Source: Episyrphus balteatus (taxonomy: Eukaryota > Arthropoda > Insecta > Diptera > Syrphidae). From it: 64,000 bases of DNA. Under the pieces are notes generated by a model. The model was not told the origin of the DNA, ran no database searches, and saw only the letters and a program-made list of their open reading frames with translations. A program made the translations under genes and the position numbers. Every line of letters starts with the position of its first letter. Positions within the stretch are counted from its first letter, which is position 1. The stretch is from the NCBI RefSeq assembly GCF_945859705.1, contig NC_079138.1:4278001-4342000 (forward strand), written 5' to 3'. This document shows positions 1 through 12,985 of the stretch, in pieces.

Positions 1-373
1 AAAACGCCGCCATTTTCTCCCGTTCCTCAGGAGGTTATTAGCAAAGTGGTAGCTGGTGGAAGCCATTTTTTTACCAACAAAATACAAATGTATGTTTATG
101 TTTATTGTTTCACTAACAGTGATCAGACAATTTTTTTGCTTTATGAAGAATCTAAGTGATTTTTACAACAAAAAAAAAAGAACGCTATCTTAGCTATTGA
201 GTAGATTTATGAGAGAAGTAAAACAGAGGAAGCGTGACAATTATGTAGGTAGTCCGGAAGAGTATTTTCGTCGGTCGGTCTAGAAGAAGTTTTTATCGAA
301 ACTACAATTTTGCAGATTTGTGGTTTTGGCTATGTGCCCACGATATGTTCCCCGAAAAACATATTCAGTCGTA
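1..373. other. A+T-rich DNA, nothing recognised
   Basis: No open frame, RNA gene or repeat structure could be supported here. It contains homopolymer A and T runs only. Confidence 0.5.
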
Positions 374-566
374 TTGTGAGTTTCACTTGAACAAGTTTCC
401 CACCCGGAATAATTGAATTTCACTTATCTCAAAATTTTTTAGTTTTTTTTTAGTTAAAATGCGAGGTTAGCAGCTCAACTAAACTGTGGTGAAAAAAAAA
501 AAAAAAAAAACAGTTTAGCGGAAAATGCTTATTTCGGGAGAAAAATTGACCACGTGAAACTCACAA
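374..566. mobile_element. Small inverted-repeat element (MITE-like), 193 bp
   Basis: A perfect 13-bp inverted repeat, TTGTGAGTTTCAC at 374-386 and its complement at 554-566, bounds the segment. The similarity continues inward imperfectly (CCCGGAATAA near 402 against a complementary TTATTTCGGGA near 530). There is no coding capacity and no clear target-site duplication, so the superfamily is unknown. Confidence 0.55.
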
Positions 567-783
567 CAGGGCTGATAAATAATAAAAAAAAATGTTTACT
601 TAAAAAAAAAATATTAGGTTTTTAATTGGTATAATTTCTTGTAAACTTTTCATACTTCTAAAATATTTAACAAAATGCTAAAAGAAAAAAATCTTTTTTT
701 TTTCACTTTTTTGTTTGTAAATTGAATTTAATTTTATAAAATAGGATTGGTTTCAAAAAATTATTCCTTTTTTTCTATAAAAT

Positions 784-876
784 GTACCTTACAAACAATT
801 TTGCTTCTATAAAGCTTTACAGAAGCAACGGTAGCATCTGTAAAGCTTTATAGAAGCAAAATTGTCAGTTGGGTAC
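784..876. mobile_element. Tiny palindromic element, copy 1 (CCC...ACAATTTTGC ends)
   Basis: This stretch of about 93 bp folds almost completely on itself. Each arm reads ACAATTTTGCTTCTATAAAG followed by CTTTACAGA, around a centre near 830. A diverged copy lies at 44031-44118. The terminal bases resemble the ends of the 919-bp element at 24536-25454, which suggests one family. It is non-coding. Confidence 0.65.
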
Positions 877-1433
877 TCTAGGTGGTCCCTCCTTTTTCAA
901 CGAGATTGAATATTAAAATGTATATGGGTTCAAAAGTTTCTAAGTAAATTAAAAAAAAAAATATTTCTAAAGTCTCAAATCTCTATCAATAACGGTCAAT
1001 ATCATGAAAACAAAGAAATTGACGGTTATTTTGAACTAGATTAACATTGTTTAAAAAAAAATATTAAAAAATAAATTTTTCGTGCAATCTTTTTAGTGCT
1101 TAAGACATTTACAAATTTTGAAAATTTTCAATCAACGTTTACAGTGTTTTTTTTAAGAAAACACTCCAAAACAACCTGCAATTTATTGATATTTTGTATG
1201 GAAATATATTGAAAACATTTCAGATTTGTTTGATTTAGTTGAATCAACGTGGTTTTTGTTATATTTTAAGTTGATTTTTCCCTCAGTGTCTGTAGGTATC
1301 TTTATAGTTACCGCAAAATGGACTCATCCATGAAAAACAAGGATGCAAAAAATAAAATTAGAAAATCTTCTGAAAAACTATGCTCATTTTACCTAATATG
1401 TTTTTTGTTTCTTATTTCAAATTGGATTGATTC

Positions 1434-2554
1434 CACTGGTCTGCAAAATTTAACTTTTTTTTCTCCTTCAAATAATTTGTTGGTATTATGAAAGATTAGG
1501 CTTTCCTGAATCTAAATCTGGTTTCAGAAAAATTCTATCAGGTACCCTTTTTTGTAAAAATGATTTGTGAAAAATGTGAGTAGTTTAAAAAAAAAAACAC
1601 CCTTTTAGATTCATTTCAACATGTATAAAATTAAAACTATTTGTCGCATTGAGCTCAAATTTGGAGAACTCTTATTCTTCATAATATGAATTATCGATTG
1701 ACACCAAATATGTTCTTTTACATTCCTGTTTACTCATTTTTTAAAATACTGATTGACAAAAAAGCAGACATTTCGAAATCCTTCACTTTTTAGTAAATCC
1801 TACATGAACAAAATGCAAACCAAAATAAAATACATTAAACAAAATTTTTACGTGTTTTGTAATTTTATATACCTGCTATTTTTCTATTTAGAAATATCTT
1901 ATTTGTAATAAACCATTCGATAAACTGCCTTGTAAAGCTTCAGATTGGTTTCTCCTAGAAACAATAGTACACTTTTCTTATAGTTTTTGATGTGCTGAGT
2001 TAGAATCCGAAGTCAAAAAAATTCTATCACTTCAGGATTTTAAGATATTCGCATTAAAGTATCACAAAATCAAGTTTTTTTTTTTAGAAAATCTCAAAAA
2101 AACTACTATATCTCAAAAACCAGAGCTGACCGAAATTTTTTGAGCTCGGATTCAAAACCAGCACACTAAAGTCCATTAGAAAAGTATACTTATGTTCTAC
2201 GGAGAAAGATATATTAATTTTAAGAAATCAGTTACTTTATGGTAAGATTTGCCAAACCTACTAAACTTACTTAAATTAAGATATCTCGGAGAAGAAAAGA
2301 GATATTGAGAAGATTGAAATTGAATTTGAAAGAAAAAAATTAGTTGTTTCATAAACCGTAGCAATTTTAATTGAAAAAGATTACATTATGCCAAAATATT
2401 TCTTCGAAAACAGCAAAAAAATGGGTTTTTGAGATTTTCTAACGGGAATATCTAAAAAACGTGCTAGGTCAATTCTGACTTCAGATTCGGAATCAGCATA
2501 CAAAAATCCATTAGTATAGTTTTATTTAAAGGAGGATTTCCTTGCAGACCAGTG
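1434..2554. mobile_element. Possible inverted-repeat element, about 1.1 kb
   Basis: A perfect 13-bp inverted repeat, CACTGGTCTGCAA at 1434-1446 and TTGCAGACCAGTG at 2542-2554, frames the segment. Inside, a diverged direct repeat of about 80 bp occurs near 2095-2190 and 2445-2520; both copies pair a 'tatctcaaaaa'-type string with 'gattcnnaancagca' and 'tccattag'. There is no transposase frame and no evident target duplication, so the boundaries are tentative. Confidence 0.4.
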
Positions 2555-2874
2555 TTTATAGCGCCCTAATGTTAACTATTTATGTAAGTACTTACCTTCT
2601 TTTCTCTACGGGTCCACAACAAAGATGTCAAAGCAAAATGACATATTACGCCATTTGAACAAAAAATAAAAAAAAATAAGGCACTTTCACATTAGGTAGA
2701 TACTTATGACAAATAAAATGACATTATGTTTGTGGAATTGAAAAATGCATTCAGGCAATTAAATTAAAAAGCTTTATGAATTTCAACAAGTTCTAGTAGG
2801 TACACAAGTTTAGGTACGATGTAACCTATCCTACCTAAGAGGTGAACAACGCGACGGAAAAAGGAATGTGGTCA

Positions 2875-4283
2875 ATGTTTAATAGGGTGGGTCAAAATAC
2901 AATTTTTTGGATTTTCAAAAACGCTCAGCGATTAAAAGGTGCTAAATGGTTCGGTTAGCTTATAAGTAAAATTTCATTTCATTATTTTAACTTTAAGTGC
3001 CTCCGGATTGTGGGTTAATTTTTGAAAAAAGCTGATTTTTGCCTAAAAACCACACATGCTTTGCTTAATTGATTATTATCTCATTTCTTATAAAATCTAA
3101 TTCAAGAGCATGTGCCAAAAAGCTTAAGCGCGTAGGTTGGGTCTGGACAAGAAAAAAATCGTATTGGAGGGGATTAATATTCGCCCCCGTTTAGTCAGGA
3201 GGGGCAATTTTCTAAAAAAAAAATGATTTAATTAGGAAAATATTATTAAAAATCAACGGTTATACCTACCTACAACAACATGTTATACCTTTTTGTTAAG
3301 CCTAAAATCTCTTTTTTATTTTGCTTTCAAATAAAGCTGTTTTATAAAACAGTTTTTGAAAAATCAATAAATTTTCAAAATCAAAATTTTGAAAAAAAAT
3401 TTTATTAAATTTGCGAACTATTTTTTTTTTTTTTTTTTTTTTTTAATTTTATGTGATTAAGTACTATTTAAGTTTTCAAAATTCAATGCTCTTATTTGTT
3501 TGTAAGAAAAAACAGAAAACCGGATGCAAAAATGTTTTGTCGTTTTTGAGAAATTAAAAAAAAAAAAAACCAAAACTACATTTTTCTAAGACTTGTTAAT
3601 TAATTTATGAAACATTATATCTTTCTTTTATTATTTTTAAGGGGATACCACGCCTCCAAGGTAGAAAATCGTAAGTTTGAATATGTTTCCTTTGCATTAA
3701 CTACAATTCTACCAAGTTCTAGGGTATTCACAAGTATACTTTTTAATAATTGATATTAATTCTGCCAAAATGGGCGGTTACCACGCCCCCTGAATGTAAA
3801 ATTTCAATTTTTCGATTTTTTTCCTTGTATGTACTTCAAGATCCATGACCATAACAAGTTTCTATGAAAACTAGAAGTTTGCCATAATTTTTATCATATG
3901 TTAGTTAGTGTGTTAGTGAGTAAATCAGTTACTCTTTTTGCGATTTTTTAAGGCCTTTTACTCAGAAACTACTACGTAGCTGAAAAGTTTTTGAGGAGCT
4001 TGATTTGGACTATGTTAACAAATAAAACGAGTGTGAAATGTTTGACATTATTGAAACAAAAGTTAGAATTGTTCGAAAAAGGCCTGAGTTTTTTCCTAAG
4101 GTTTTAGGACCAAAGTTCATAGAGAACTTGGCTGGGCAACCGGAGGCAGAAGATAAAGTCTGATTATAACCAAACTTTATATTATTGTTCTATTCACAGT
4201 TTGGCACCTTTTCATCAATGTGCCCGTAAAAAAATCAGCAAAAAAAATTTCTCCATACATTTGTGACCCAGCCTAATGTTTAA
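2875..4283. mobile_element. hAT-type non-autonomous element (2883-4275) with 8-bp TSD
   Basis: The element starts TAGGGTGGGTCA and ends with the complement of TAGGCTGGGTCA. It is flanked by an exact 8-bp duplication ATGTTTAA at 2875-2882 and 4276-4283. An 8-bp duplication with TAGGG-type termini fits the hAT superfamily. The interior of about 1.4 kb has no transposase frame and carries a copy of the dispersed GGAGGGGCAATTTTCTAA repeat. The superfamily is inferred from the duplication and termini only. Confidence 0.8.
3125..3595 (+). repeat. Dispersed repeat 'GGGGCAATTTTCTAA', copy inside the hAT element
   Basis: The order of blocks 'taggttgggt', 'gtttagtcaggagggg', 'caattttctaaaaaaa', 'aaaatcaacggtta', a short A+T tract, 'attcaatgct', 'acagaaaaccg' and 'ttgtcgttttngagaaatt' matches 37655-38095 over about 450 bp. 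Shorter relatives lie in the arms of the 30236-32247 foldback and near 52950, 58525 and 60870. There is no coding potential. Confidence 0.7.
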
Positions 4284-7130
4284 TCAATAAGTGCAACCTA
4301 GGTGTTTATTATGCCTATACCTTCTATATCATCTAATATACCTACCTTGGAATTTGAGTGTTCTTTTTTGTTGTTTAAGGTAAATAAAATAAAATAAAAT
4401 AGATAAAACAAACCAAATATAAATTAACACTTAAACAAAAAAAGAGAGCAACAAAAGAAAAAACCAGAACCCCCCTCATTCCACCTCCTCCCCGACAAAG
4501 GCGGAGTCATCCTTTAACAACTTCCACAAACGAAAACTTCTAATCCTTTCGCACTTGTTGAAGAACCCACCACCGTCACTACCCTTCGGCTTTCGCAAAT
4601 GAAAATTTGCATTCTTTTTTTTTTCTAGGTAAAGGTAGGTACGTAGGTATCTACGTCTACTTTGGAAAAGTACCTCATTCAAGTCGGAAACATACTAGGT
4701 ACCTTTCCTATGCAGCATGACTCTTTCTACGAACCCATAGTCCTGCTGGCTTTGACTTACAAAATTTTCAACCTAACTGGGTACTGTCGTCACGCGTCGG
4801 GCGATGAGTCAGAGACATTCGTAGTCGTAGGTAGTCGTTGGTCTTAGCTGCCACTGCCACTGCCACGTTAAGAACTCACTCGTTCTTCCGCAGGTCCACC
4901 TAGACCTACAAGCCACCCACTCCTATTGCCATTGTGCACACAAAATAATCAACACACCATTTATATTCATACAAAATAGGTAGAATCTCCTGTGTGTACC
5001 TACTCTTACTTCTGCGTCTTCGTATTGGTTGTCAGTTTTTTTTTGTAGATATTCGTTTTTATACCGTGTCTCATATAGTTCAAGTCAACGTCATCGTAGT
5101 TTTCATAACGTCGTCGGTCGTCGACAACGTTGTGGAATTGTAATTCAAGTGGCAATTAGGTACACATTCGCTCTATTTCAAGTTGGTAAGGTATAGGTAC
5201 CTAACCTACCTATTCGATATACCAAAGAGTATGTTGGTAGATTTCTCTCTTCTTTACTTATTCATTCACACTCAGTCAATACTTATACCAAAAGCATAAG
5301 GATTGAGGAGTTCCAGAGCTCCAACTTCTATTCAGTATCCAACGGAACGAACTCTGATTGCCTTTTCGGTGTGCATGCATCTTCATCACGCCATCATCAT
5401 CTCATCATATGCTACCTTCTTCATCTACCCGACCCGGTCCCATTCCAATTCCCGGTTCGGGTCGGTTAGTCGGTAGGTTTGGTTGGGTTCGCTTCGTTTC
5501 GTTTCGGTCGATAGTGCTTCATACTTCATATACTGGTTCCGTTTCTCCTTTTACAGCTTTTCTTGTTGACATTTAGGGTCTACGTCTGCTACACTTATCT
5601 GTTCTCTCTCCTTTTGTTCGACAACCAATCGTTTCGTACGATTATAAGCGCGAGGGCCAATCAGCGATGCTTAAAATTTGTCGCTTTTTTCTTGTTATAT
5701 TTCTTCTTTTTTTTTTTTTGTTTTTGTTTCTTCTTCTCCCTGTGCTTTTGTTTTTAGCGCGCACTCCACCACTTCACCAGTCACCACGACGAGCACTAGC
5801 ACTGGTCTGTATTTCGTATGATGACAATGAGAACGACGACGACGACGGTGTATGACTGTATTAATACTCAGAGCATCATTAGCAGCAGCACCAGCACCAG
5901 CACCACCATCACATCACCATCGCAGCTAGACGCAGTATACCTATAATTCATCCGTAAAAGGGGAGCCCAAGCCCAGTCAAGCTATGCCTATGCGGAGTAT
6001 AGAGTAGAGCTAAGTTAGAGTAGGTATCAACATCGACATCCAGGGGACTCTATCCATGTAGCTAATGAGGGTGCGAGGCGAGATAACAGTCAACTAACTC
6101 ATTCATTTGCCGTCGGTAGCTGTGTGTTAACTAATCGTAAACCTATTTGGGGCGTGTGTGAGAGAGATGGAGATGCAGATGGAACAAACCCTATGCCCCA
6201 ATAATAGTACTTCTTCGACTTATACTGTCTGCTGTAGTGCTGGTGTGCTGTGCAACTCGCAAGTCGCAACTCCTTATCTCTTCAAACGAAAATGAGACTG
6301 CTGCTATTTTGGCATATATTAATTAATTCACACACAGAGTGTGTATGCGCGCTTCGGTTTCGTTTCGAATGTGTTACAAAATGGGGGTTTTCGTTCTTGA
6401 TGGTATTTGTGTGTTGGATGTTCATGATGGTAGTTGGTTTGGTTATAGACTGCGTGGCGGTGGGGACTTTTTTGTTTTCTCTAGAAAGAGACGGCTAGAT
6501 AGTACAAATGTTGTGCGCCATTCACAAATACTGTGGCAAAGTTCTTACTGGATCAATTTGTCTCCAACCAAACACCCACCAAATGTCTTTAAAAAAAAAA
6601 AAAAAAAACATTAATATTAGTTCTCTCTTTAATAGATCCATTTGTGCATGTGTGTGTTTTAATGTTGAAAGAGTTTTAAGAGAGTAAGAGTTTTTCTTTG
6701 TTTGTGTTAATTTTGGCTAAGAGAAAACAGTAAATTGCATTTTTTTTTTTTTCTCTTTAAAATGTGATAAATTCATTTTTTTTTTTTTTTATTCATGATT
6801 GATTGATTGATAAGAGCGCGAACTGATCACAAAAACGTTAAATCAATAAAAATATTTTTAGTGGGTTAGATAGGTAGGTATTTTGTACGTGTATAACAGT
6901 TGTAGTTGCAGTGTTATATACCTGAAATTATTGAAATAGAGGGTTTTTTTTTTATTAGAGGAGAGATAGGTTAGTTAAACAGGTACTTATCTATTAGCTG
7001 TTAAGAATGTTAATTTGTTAATTTATCTAAAGTTGGTTACCAAAAAAAAAAAGAGTTATAATTTGGATTAATTAAAATAGACCTGTTAATCGCGTTGGGT
7101 CTGAATTAAACGATCAAATTAAATGATAAT
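4284..7130. other. Low-copy block with a G+C-richer, possibly regulatory core
   Basis: No repeat partner for this stretch was found elsewhere in the window. The part from about 4700 to 6540 is visibly richer in G and C than its surroundings. It holds CCACTG repeats near 4850, a GACGAC run near 5833, a CAGCAGCACCAG run near 5880 and a GTGAGAGAGATGG purine run near 6157. Open frames are short and of biased composition. It could be promoter, 5' UTR or enhancer DNA of a neighbouring gene, but no exon can be defined. Confidence 0.25.
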
Positions 7131-7640
7131 AAATAATGAAAATAAAAAAAAAAGTCGGAATTTTCCGCCAAAGTAAGTTTAGTTTTGAGTTTTGAATTTT
7201 CCGTCTGAAGTTAGCGGACAAAATCTCAAAATGATTAAACAATAGATTTGGCTGACCTCCAAATTTGTAGCTTTTTAAATGCTTTTCAATTGCACTAAAT
7301 TTTTTTTTTGCTATCTACAATTCCGCTAAAATAAAACTGAAATTAGCGGACAAAAATAGGAAAATTATTATTTTTTTTTTTCGTCCAATATTGTAGCTAA
7401 TTTGTTGCGCAAAAATTAATTTTGTAGGTCCACTCCTTTATTTTTTTGTTTAAACTTAAGTTTGTACATTTTTAAAAGCTAACGTTTTTAAATTTTTAAA
7501 TAGTAATTTTTTATATAGTATCTACACCATATTTCTAATATTTTGAATTGGCAGTTAATATTGAAAGTTTGGCTTTTTTTTTTGACAATATACAAATTTG
7601 TGTAAAAACTACGAAAGTGCCTAAAAATCCTGACATAAAC

Positions 7641-8240
7641 GCGTTATATCTTTTGATCTAGAGCACATACAAACTTAATTTAACTTTAATACGCATGTTG
7701 ATAATATTACCTTTTCTTTGATATATCACACATACCGGTACAAGCTCTACAAGTTACACAATCTTAAATTGAAAAACTTGAAAAATACCTCAAAACACTT
7801 GTAGAGATGTGTTGCCGATGACCAGCCACCAGTTTGAAATTTCGACATGGTTGGCTTTAAAAAAAATCTTACTTTTAGATTATATAAAATTTATTATAGG
7901 TTATTATTTAAAAAAAATGTGTTTTTTTTTTTTTTTTGATGAAAACTTATTGGGTTCAAACGATTCTAGCTCTTTTTTTTATAGATGTTGTATGGACATG
8001 ATCGATATAAATATTTTGAGCTGAAGCAATAAACTTTCAGATGATATAAAACGTATTATAAGTTGTCATTTTTTTTTCTTTTTTCATGAAAAATTATTAT
8101 TATTGTTTTGAATAAATTATTTTTACATTTTTTGCGCATTTTAAAAATTTAAGTATCGCTTTATTCTTAAGAAAAATTTTAGTGTATTTTTTCAAGAAAA
8201 ATGATTTTTTAAGGTTTAACTTCTACCACGTGTGAATTTT
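7641..8240 (+). repeat. Dispersed 0.8-kb repeat, copy A (diverged)
   Basis: The blocks 'cgttatatcttttgatctag', 'tttaatacgcatg', 'tgataatattacctt', 'atatcacacata', 'aacttgaaaaatacctcaaa' and, at the far end, 'ttaaggttt' and 'accacgtgtga' occur in the same order and orientation as at 22660-23270. This copy has lost internal material and is the most diverged of four. It is non-coding. Confidence 0.75.
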
Positions 8241-8860
8241 AACTCTTTAAATTTCGAAATAACTAAGTACCTACCTAAATAATGAAGATATTGAATTTTT
8301 TTTAAAAATATGTGTTAAAGTCGAGTCAATTGACATTATTAATTTTAAAATTTACTATCTTAAGTAACAAGGAGTTAAATGAGTAAGGAGATCTCAAAAT
8401 TTTCTCAACTTTTTATAGAATTGTTTGAGTATTGGGCAAACTCCTGACCTGCACAAATTGCACAATATTGGCAATTCTGGTCGATGAGGAATATAGTTTA
8501 AACCGACGAGTTCACCTCTTACTTTTAATAAAAAGATCATGTTTTCAAGATGTTTTTAGCTGAAAAGTATCTAGGTCTTGTGTTTCAAGAAGGGGTTCAC
8601 TTTACTGTAGTATGCTCTGTAAATGGAGGATTCAGCTTCCATCATGAACTTTTTTTCTCAGCAAGTCATCAGTATTTTCGTCAGCCAATATTTACAAGTT
8701 AGATGAACAATCGATTGCTATAGTTTCTGTCACTCTTGAAAAAACGTCCCTCCGGAATTAACAACTTATGTGAGTACGAGACGCGGAATCGTTTCCTCAC
8801 CCATTCCCATGCCATAACTCTTTTCACATGGTTGAAATTGAAATGCAATTTAAGCGTTTG

Positions 8861-10660
8861 ATTGCCCAAGGTTAGCTCAGTATATCCCAAGATTTTTTTT
8901 CGTTAGTTCTAAAATTAAAAATGAAGTATTTTTTTCACCTCAAAAATCACAAATTTACTCAATGCAATAATTGTTGGTTTTGCACTGTGGTTCGTTTGCC
9001 CAACGTTAGCCTATTATAGCCCTTTTTTTTCTTTATTCCACTATTTTTTCAAAAAATACAATAAAAAACTTTTTTTCATATCCAAAAAACGAATTTCCTA
9101 ATTAGGATTATTTTTTCCTGTGACAAAATCGTTAATTTAAAACAATGGTTTGTCCAAGGTAAGCCTGGGATAGCCCAACTTTTGTTTTCGGTATTTTTCA
9201 ATTAGTTTTAAAAATTATAAAAGCATTATTTTTTAATTCGCCTCAAAAAAAAAAATAGTACGCATACACCACAGTGACCTTTTTAATTTATAATTTAAAA
9301 AAAAATATTTCAGAGGAAAAAAATCATAATTTTATCGGTTTCTGATATGAAAAAAAAAATAAATTGTGGAATAATGAAAAATAAATGGGCCTTCCTGGGG
9401 TAACGTTGGGCAAACGAACCACAGTGCAAAATCAACAATTCTTCCACTGAATAGAAAAAAATATTTTTTGTAATTTTTGAGATGAAAGACAAATAATTAG
9501 GTATATTATTATAATTATTATATAAAGTTATAATTTGAGAAAGGTTGGGCTAACGGAAAAATTCTTGAGCTATCCTGGGCAATAGAACCAACGTTTTTTC
9601 CCTTTTCGGTTAAAATTTTTCGTTTTGTTGATTCATTTTATCCAAAATTCATTTATTTCTTATTATTATATTCATATTAGTTTTAATTTTAAGTGAACAA
9701 AATTGCTTGCTTTTCTTCGACACTCTTTATAGTTTTTGAAAAAATTTAGAATATACTTTTAATTTTTTTAAGACGTTTATTTATATTATAAAATTTTCAG
9801 ACAACCATTTTAGTATTCATAGAAAAGTTAGAAAAGTATCCATGACTAAATAAAATTTACAAAAAAAAAACTAGAAGTAAAACAAAAAATTTGTTCACCA
9901 ATTTTTCTAAAATAGGATATAGTTAAAAAAAAAAAATACATAAAAGATCATTCCAAGTCATTGCCGTCCTTTAATTCCTTATGTTCATAATTAGGCGAAA
10001 AAACAAAACAAACAAAATATTCTCGTACTTTCAAACCTTAAACTCAATTCAAATCCTATTCTATTAATTTCTAACCTAGCCAAAATTGTAAGGAATTCGA
10101 CGAATGTTAAAAAAAAAAATATTTAATGCAAACATTTTGCATTGAATTTTTCAATTAAGAACATTTTTTTAATGCAAAATGTTTTAATTTGCAATATAAA
10201 TTTTAATTTTAATGCATAAATATTTTTTAGTTGTAATAAAATTTATTTTTTTAATGCAAACATTTTTAAATTGCAATAAATACTTTTTTTTAATTTGTAT
10301 TTTTTTTTTCCTGGGACAAAATTGTTAGTTTAAAACAGTAGTTTGTCCAAGGTTAGCCCGGGATAGCCCAACTTTGGTTTTCGGTATTTTTCCCTTAGTT
10401 TAAAAATTATAGAAGTATTATTTTTTATTCGCCCAAAAAAAAAAAAAAAATAGTACGCATACACCACAGTGACCTTTTTAATTTATAATGTATAATTTCT
10501 TCGGTTTCTGATATGAAAACAAAATTTTTATTGTATCTTTTGAAAAAATAGTGGAACAACAAAAAATAAATGGGCTTTCCTAGGCTAACGTTGTTCGGCA
10601 AACGAACCACAGCGCAAAACCAAAAATTCTTCCACTGAATAAAATTTTTTTTTTTTTGTG
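8861..10660. repeat. Repeat region built on GCCCAAGGTTAGCC-type motifs
   Basis: Variants of 'gcccaaggttagcc...gatagccca' occur in direct orientation at 8865, 8998, 9151 and 10343, and in complement near 9391, 9542 and 10571. About 9112-9467 is directly repeated at about 10310-10660 (shared 'agtacgcatacaccacagtg' and 'tcggtttctgatatgaaa'). About 8972-9060 is inverted at 9355-9452 (shared 'gtggttcgtttgcccaacgt'). It is probably one or two degraded inverted-repeat transposons; no ends with a target duplication were found. Confidence 0.6.
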
Positions 10661-12985
10661 AAAAAACTTTTTTTTCACCAATTTTTCTAAAATAAGATAA
10701 TAATACAAATTTTATTTTCAATGCATAAATATTTTTTAGTTCCAATAAGATTTTTTAATGCAAAAGTTTTTTTATTTGCAACAAATACTTTTTTCTTAAT
10801 TTGTAATAGAAAACAAATGCATTAAAAACAAAACTGATTTTTTTACAACCCTGATGTTCTCCTTATTATTTTTTCCCTTTTCCTCAATAATTGCATTTGA
10901 TTATTATTGAATTAAAAACTCTAACTTCATAGGTACTTACGTATCGCAAAATTATCCATATTTTAAATAAAAGAAAAGTATTTACCGTTCCACGAAGAGG
11001 TGCATCGCAAATAAGCTTTGTTTTCGTCACAATAACGCAGGTAATACCTTCTAACGTATAACTATAGTGGGTAGGTAGTTATTTCTATTATAGAAATTAT
11101 ATAGAAAAGTATCTTCTTGGCAAAAGAGGCAAAACAAAACAAAACAAAAAAAAAAAAAAAAAACTATTATAATTCAACAATAATTGGAAGCTCTTGGGTC
11201 TTCTATTAGACTGCAATTATTATTTCATTTGTTATGCGTTCTTTGTGCTGATGGGGAAGAAGGGAATTTGCATGTGACCGACATGTTCGCCCACCTCTAT
11301 CCAGGTATAAGAATTTTTTTTTACCAGCATTTCTCTATTTTTTGTTCTTGTTATAAAAATGTTCGTTTTGCTTGAGTTGTATATAATGATGCAATTGCTT
11401 GAGATTTTATTTCCCTATGTGGTATAGATTTATATTATTTTTAGAAGCTCTGCAATGACATATTTTAATTTGATACGGTGTCACTGGCAGGCAGAGTCAG
11501 CATGCTGGCATTCATTAGAAATCCTCTTATAGCTCAGGCATAACAATTTAAATTGTACCTGTAGGTATTATTATAATTTATTAATGACGTTTGTCATAAA
11601 TTTATCAAGTGATATTGAAAAGTTTAAGCTTTAACAATAAATAGAAAGGCATAATTTTAATTCTAAAAGAAAGTTAGGGGTTGAAAAAAGGATGCATCTA
11701 CAGTCTTTAAAAAAAAAATCTTCTTCTAAAGCCTTGTTTTTTCTTGCGCTGATTTTGGTCTCTTGTCGTAAGTTACATCGTTGTAAATATTGAGAGCACC
11801 GGCCGGCATACCGCATCGGTGAAACACCACCGCACGGCTTTTTGAGCACCGATTGACCTCTCCTGCTTCGCGATCAAAAATAATTTATTTACAGAACGAA
11901 CGCCACCGTACCCATGATAAACTACTCTTTCGCCGGAACGCAAATGCCAAACCCCTCATTGCGCAGGGTGCGACTCAATTCCCACAAAACGGCGGTGGTT
12001 GAACGGTGGTGGGTTCGCCGCTCAGAAATAGTTTAAATAATAAAAAATTCAATTTTCATTTTTTATCCGCACCAATAATGACTCCTTCCTGGGGAATTAT
12101 GCGTTAACCTAGACCCAGAGAGAGTTTAAGCCCTCATCACCAAGCTTTTTAACTATTAGGTATACAAAAAGTGAATCCTGATCAAAACAACTAAGTGGGT
12201 TCAAATGATAAATTCCTTCAGCAAAAAACTGTTCCTGAGACTTTAGTAATAGCAGCCAAAAATAAATTAAAATAATTTCTGTGAATAATACTCGCTCATA
12301 GAGGCGTACGTGGAGCTACCGGAGCTACGGGACAGGACTTAAGTAGGCCCTTACTGTAATTTTTTTTGTTTTTAATATTTTATCTAGCATATTTGCGTAT
12401 TTAGCTATTATTTTATAATACTTTATAATCTTAAAAGTTATTTTCCTTTTCAGAAACAGCTAGTTGACAAAAAAAAGAAAAACCAGCGTTGAAAATTTCT
12501 TCACAAACTAAATTGAATTTTTTTTTTAAGGTTATCACTTTCTTCTAATGATTTGAACTTGCAGCTGCAAATCTCCCCTGAGTTTTAGAATTATAAAAAA
12601 AATTATAAAAATAATAATTTAAAATACTCTTTTCTTAACTTTTTAAAAACTATATATTTTTTTTTAAGTTTTTTCGAAAAGTTCTGAATTTTAGTGCAGA
12701 TTGTTTGCATTGAACGTATAAAATGTTGAGCCTTTTTGAATCTAGAAACGGAACAGCATTCAATGGAATTCAAATAATTTTAATTGGTAGGGATTTGGAA
12801 TTTAAGCCCTTGTTTAAGCCGAGGGGCTAAGCTGGGCTTGACTTAGCCCCTCCGCTAAGGTGTTCTTGTATTTAACAAGTAAATTGCTTAGCCCCGACTG
12901 CGTTTTTTGTCTAATTAAGCCCAGTCGTCATAAAAAAAATACACCTTACATATGTCTAAAACATTGCAGGTACTACTACAAATAC
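10661..12985. other. Mostly unique A+T-rich DNA, nothing coding supported
   Basis: A short open stretch at about 11184-11305 runs into a donor-like CAG/GTATAAG, but it lacks an ATG and a recognisable product. A G+C-richer patch lies at 11780-12010. A perfect 11-bp stem occurs at 12821-12831 and 12842-12852 (GAGGGGCTAAG and its complement). None is enough to call a gene. Confidence 0.35.

Noticed and set aside
11184..11375. Short frame with donor-like CAG/GTATAAG near 11305
   Set aside because: It has no ATG, no convincing acceptor upstream and no recognised protein motif. It is too short to call an exon.
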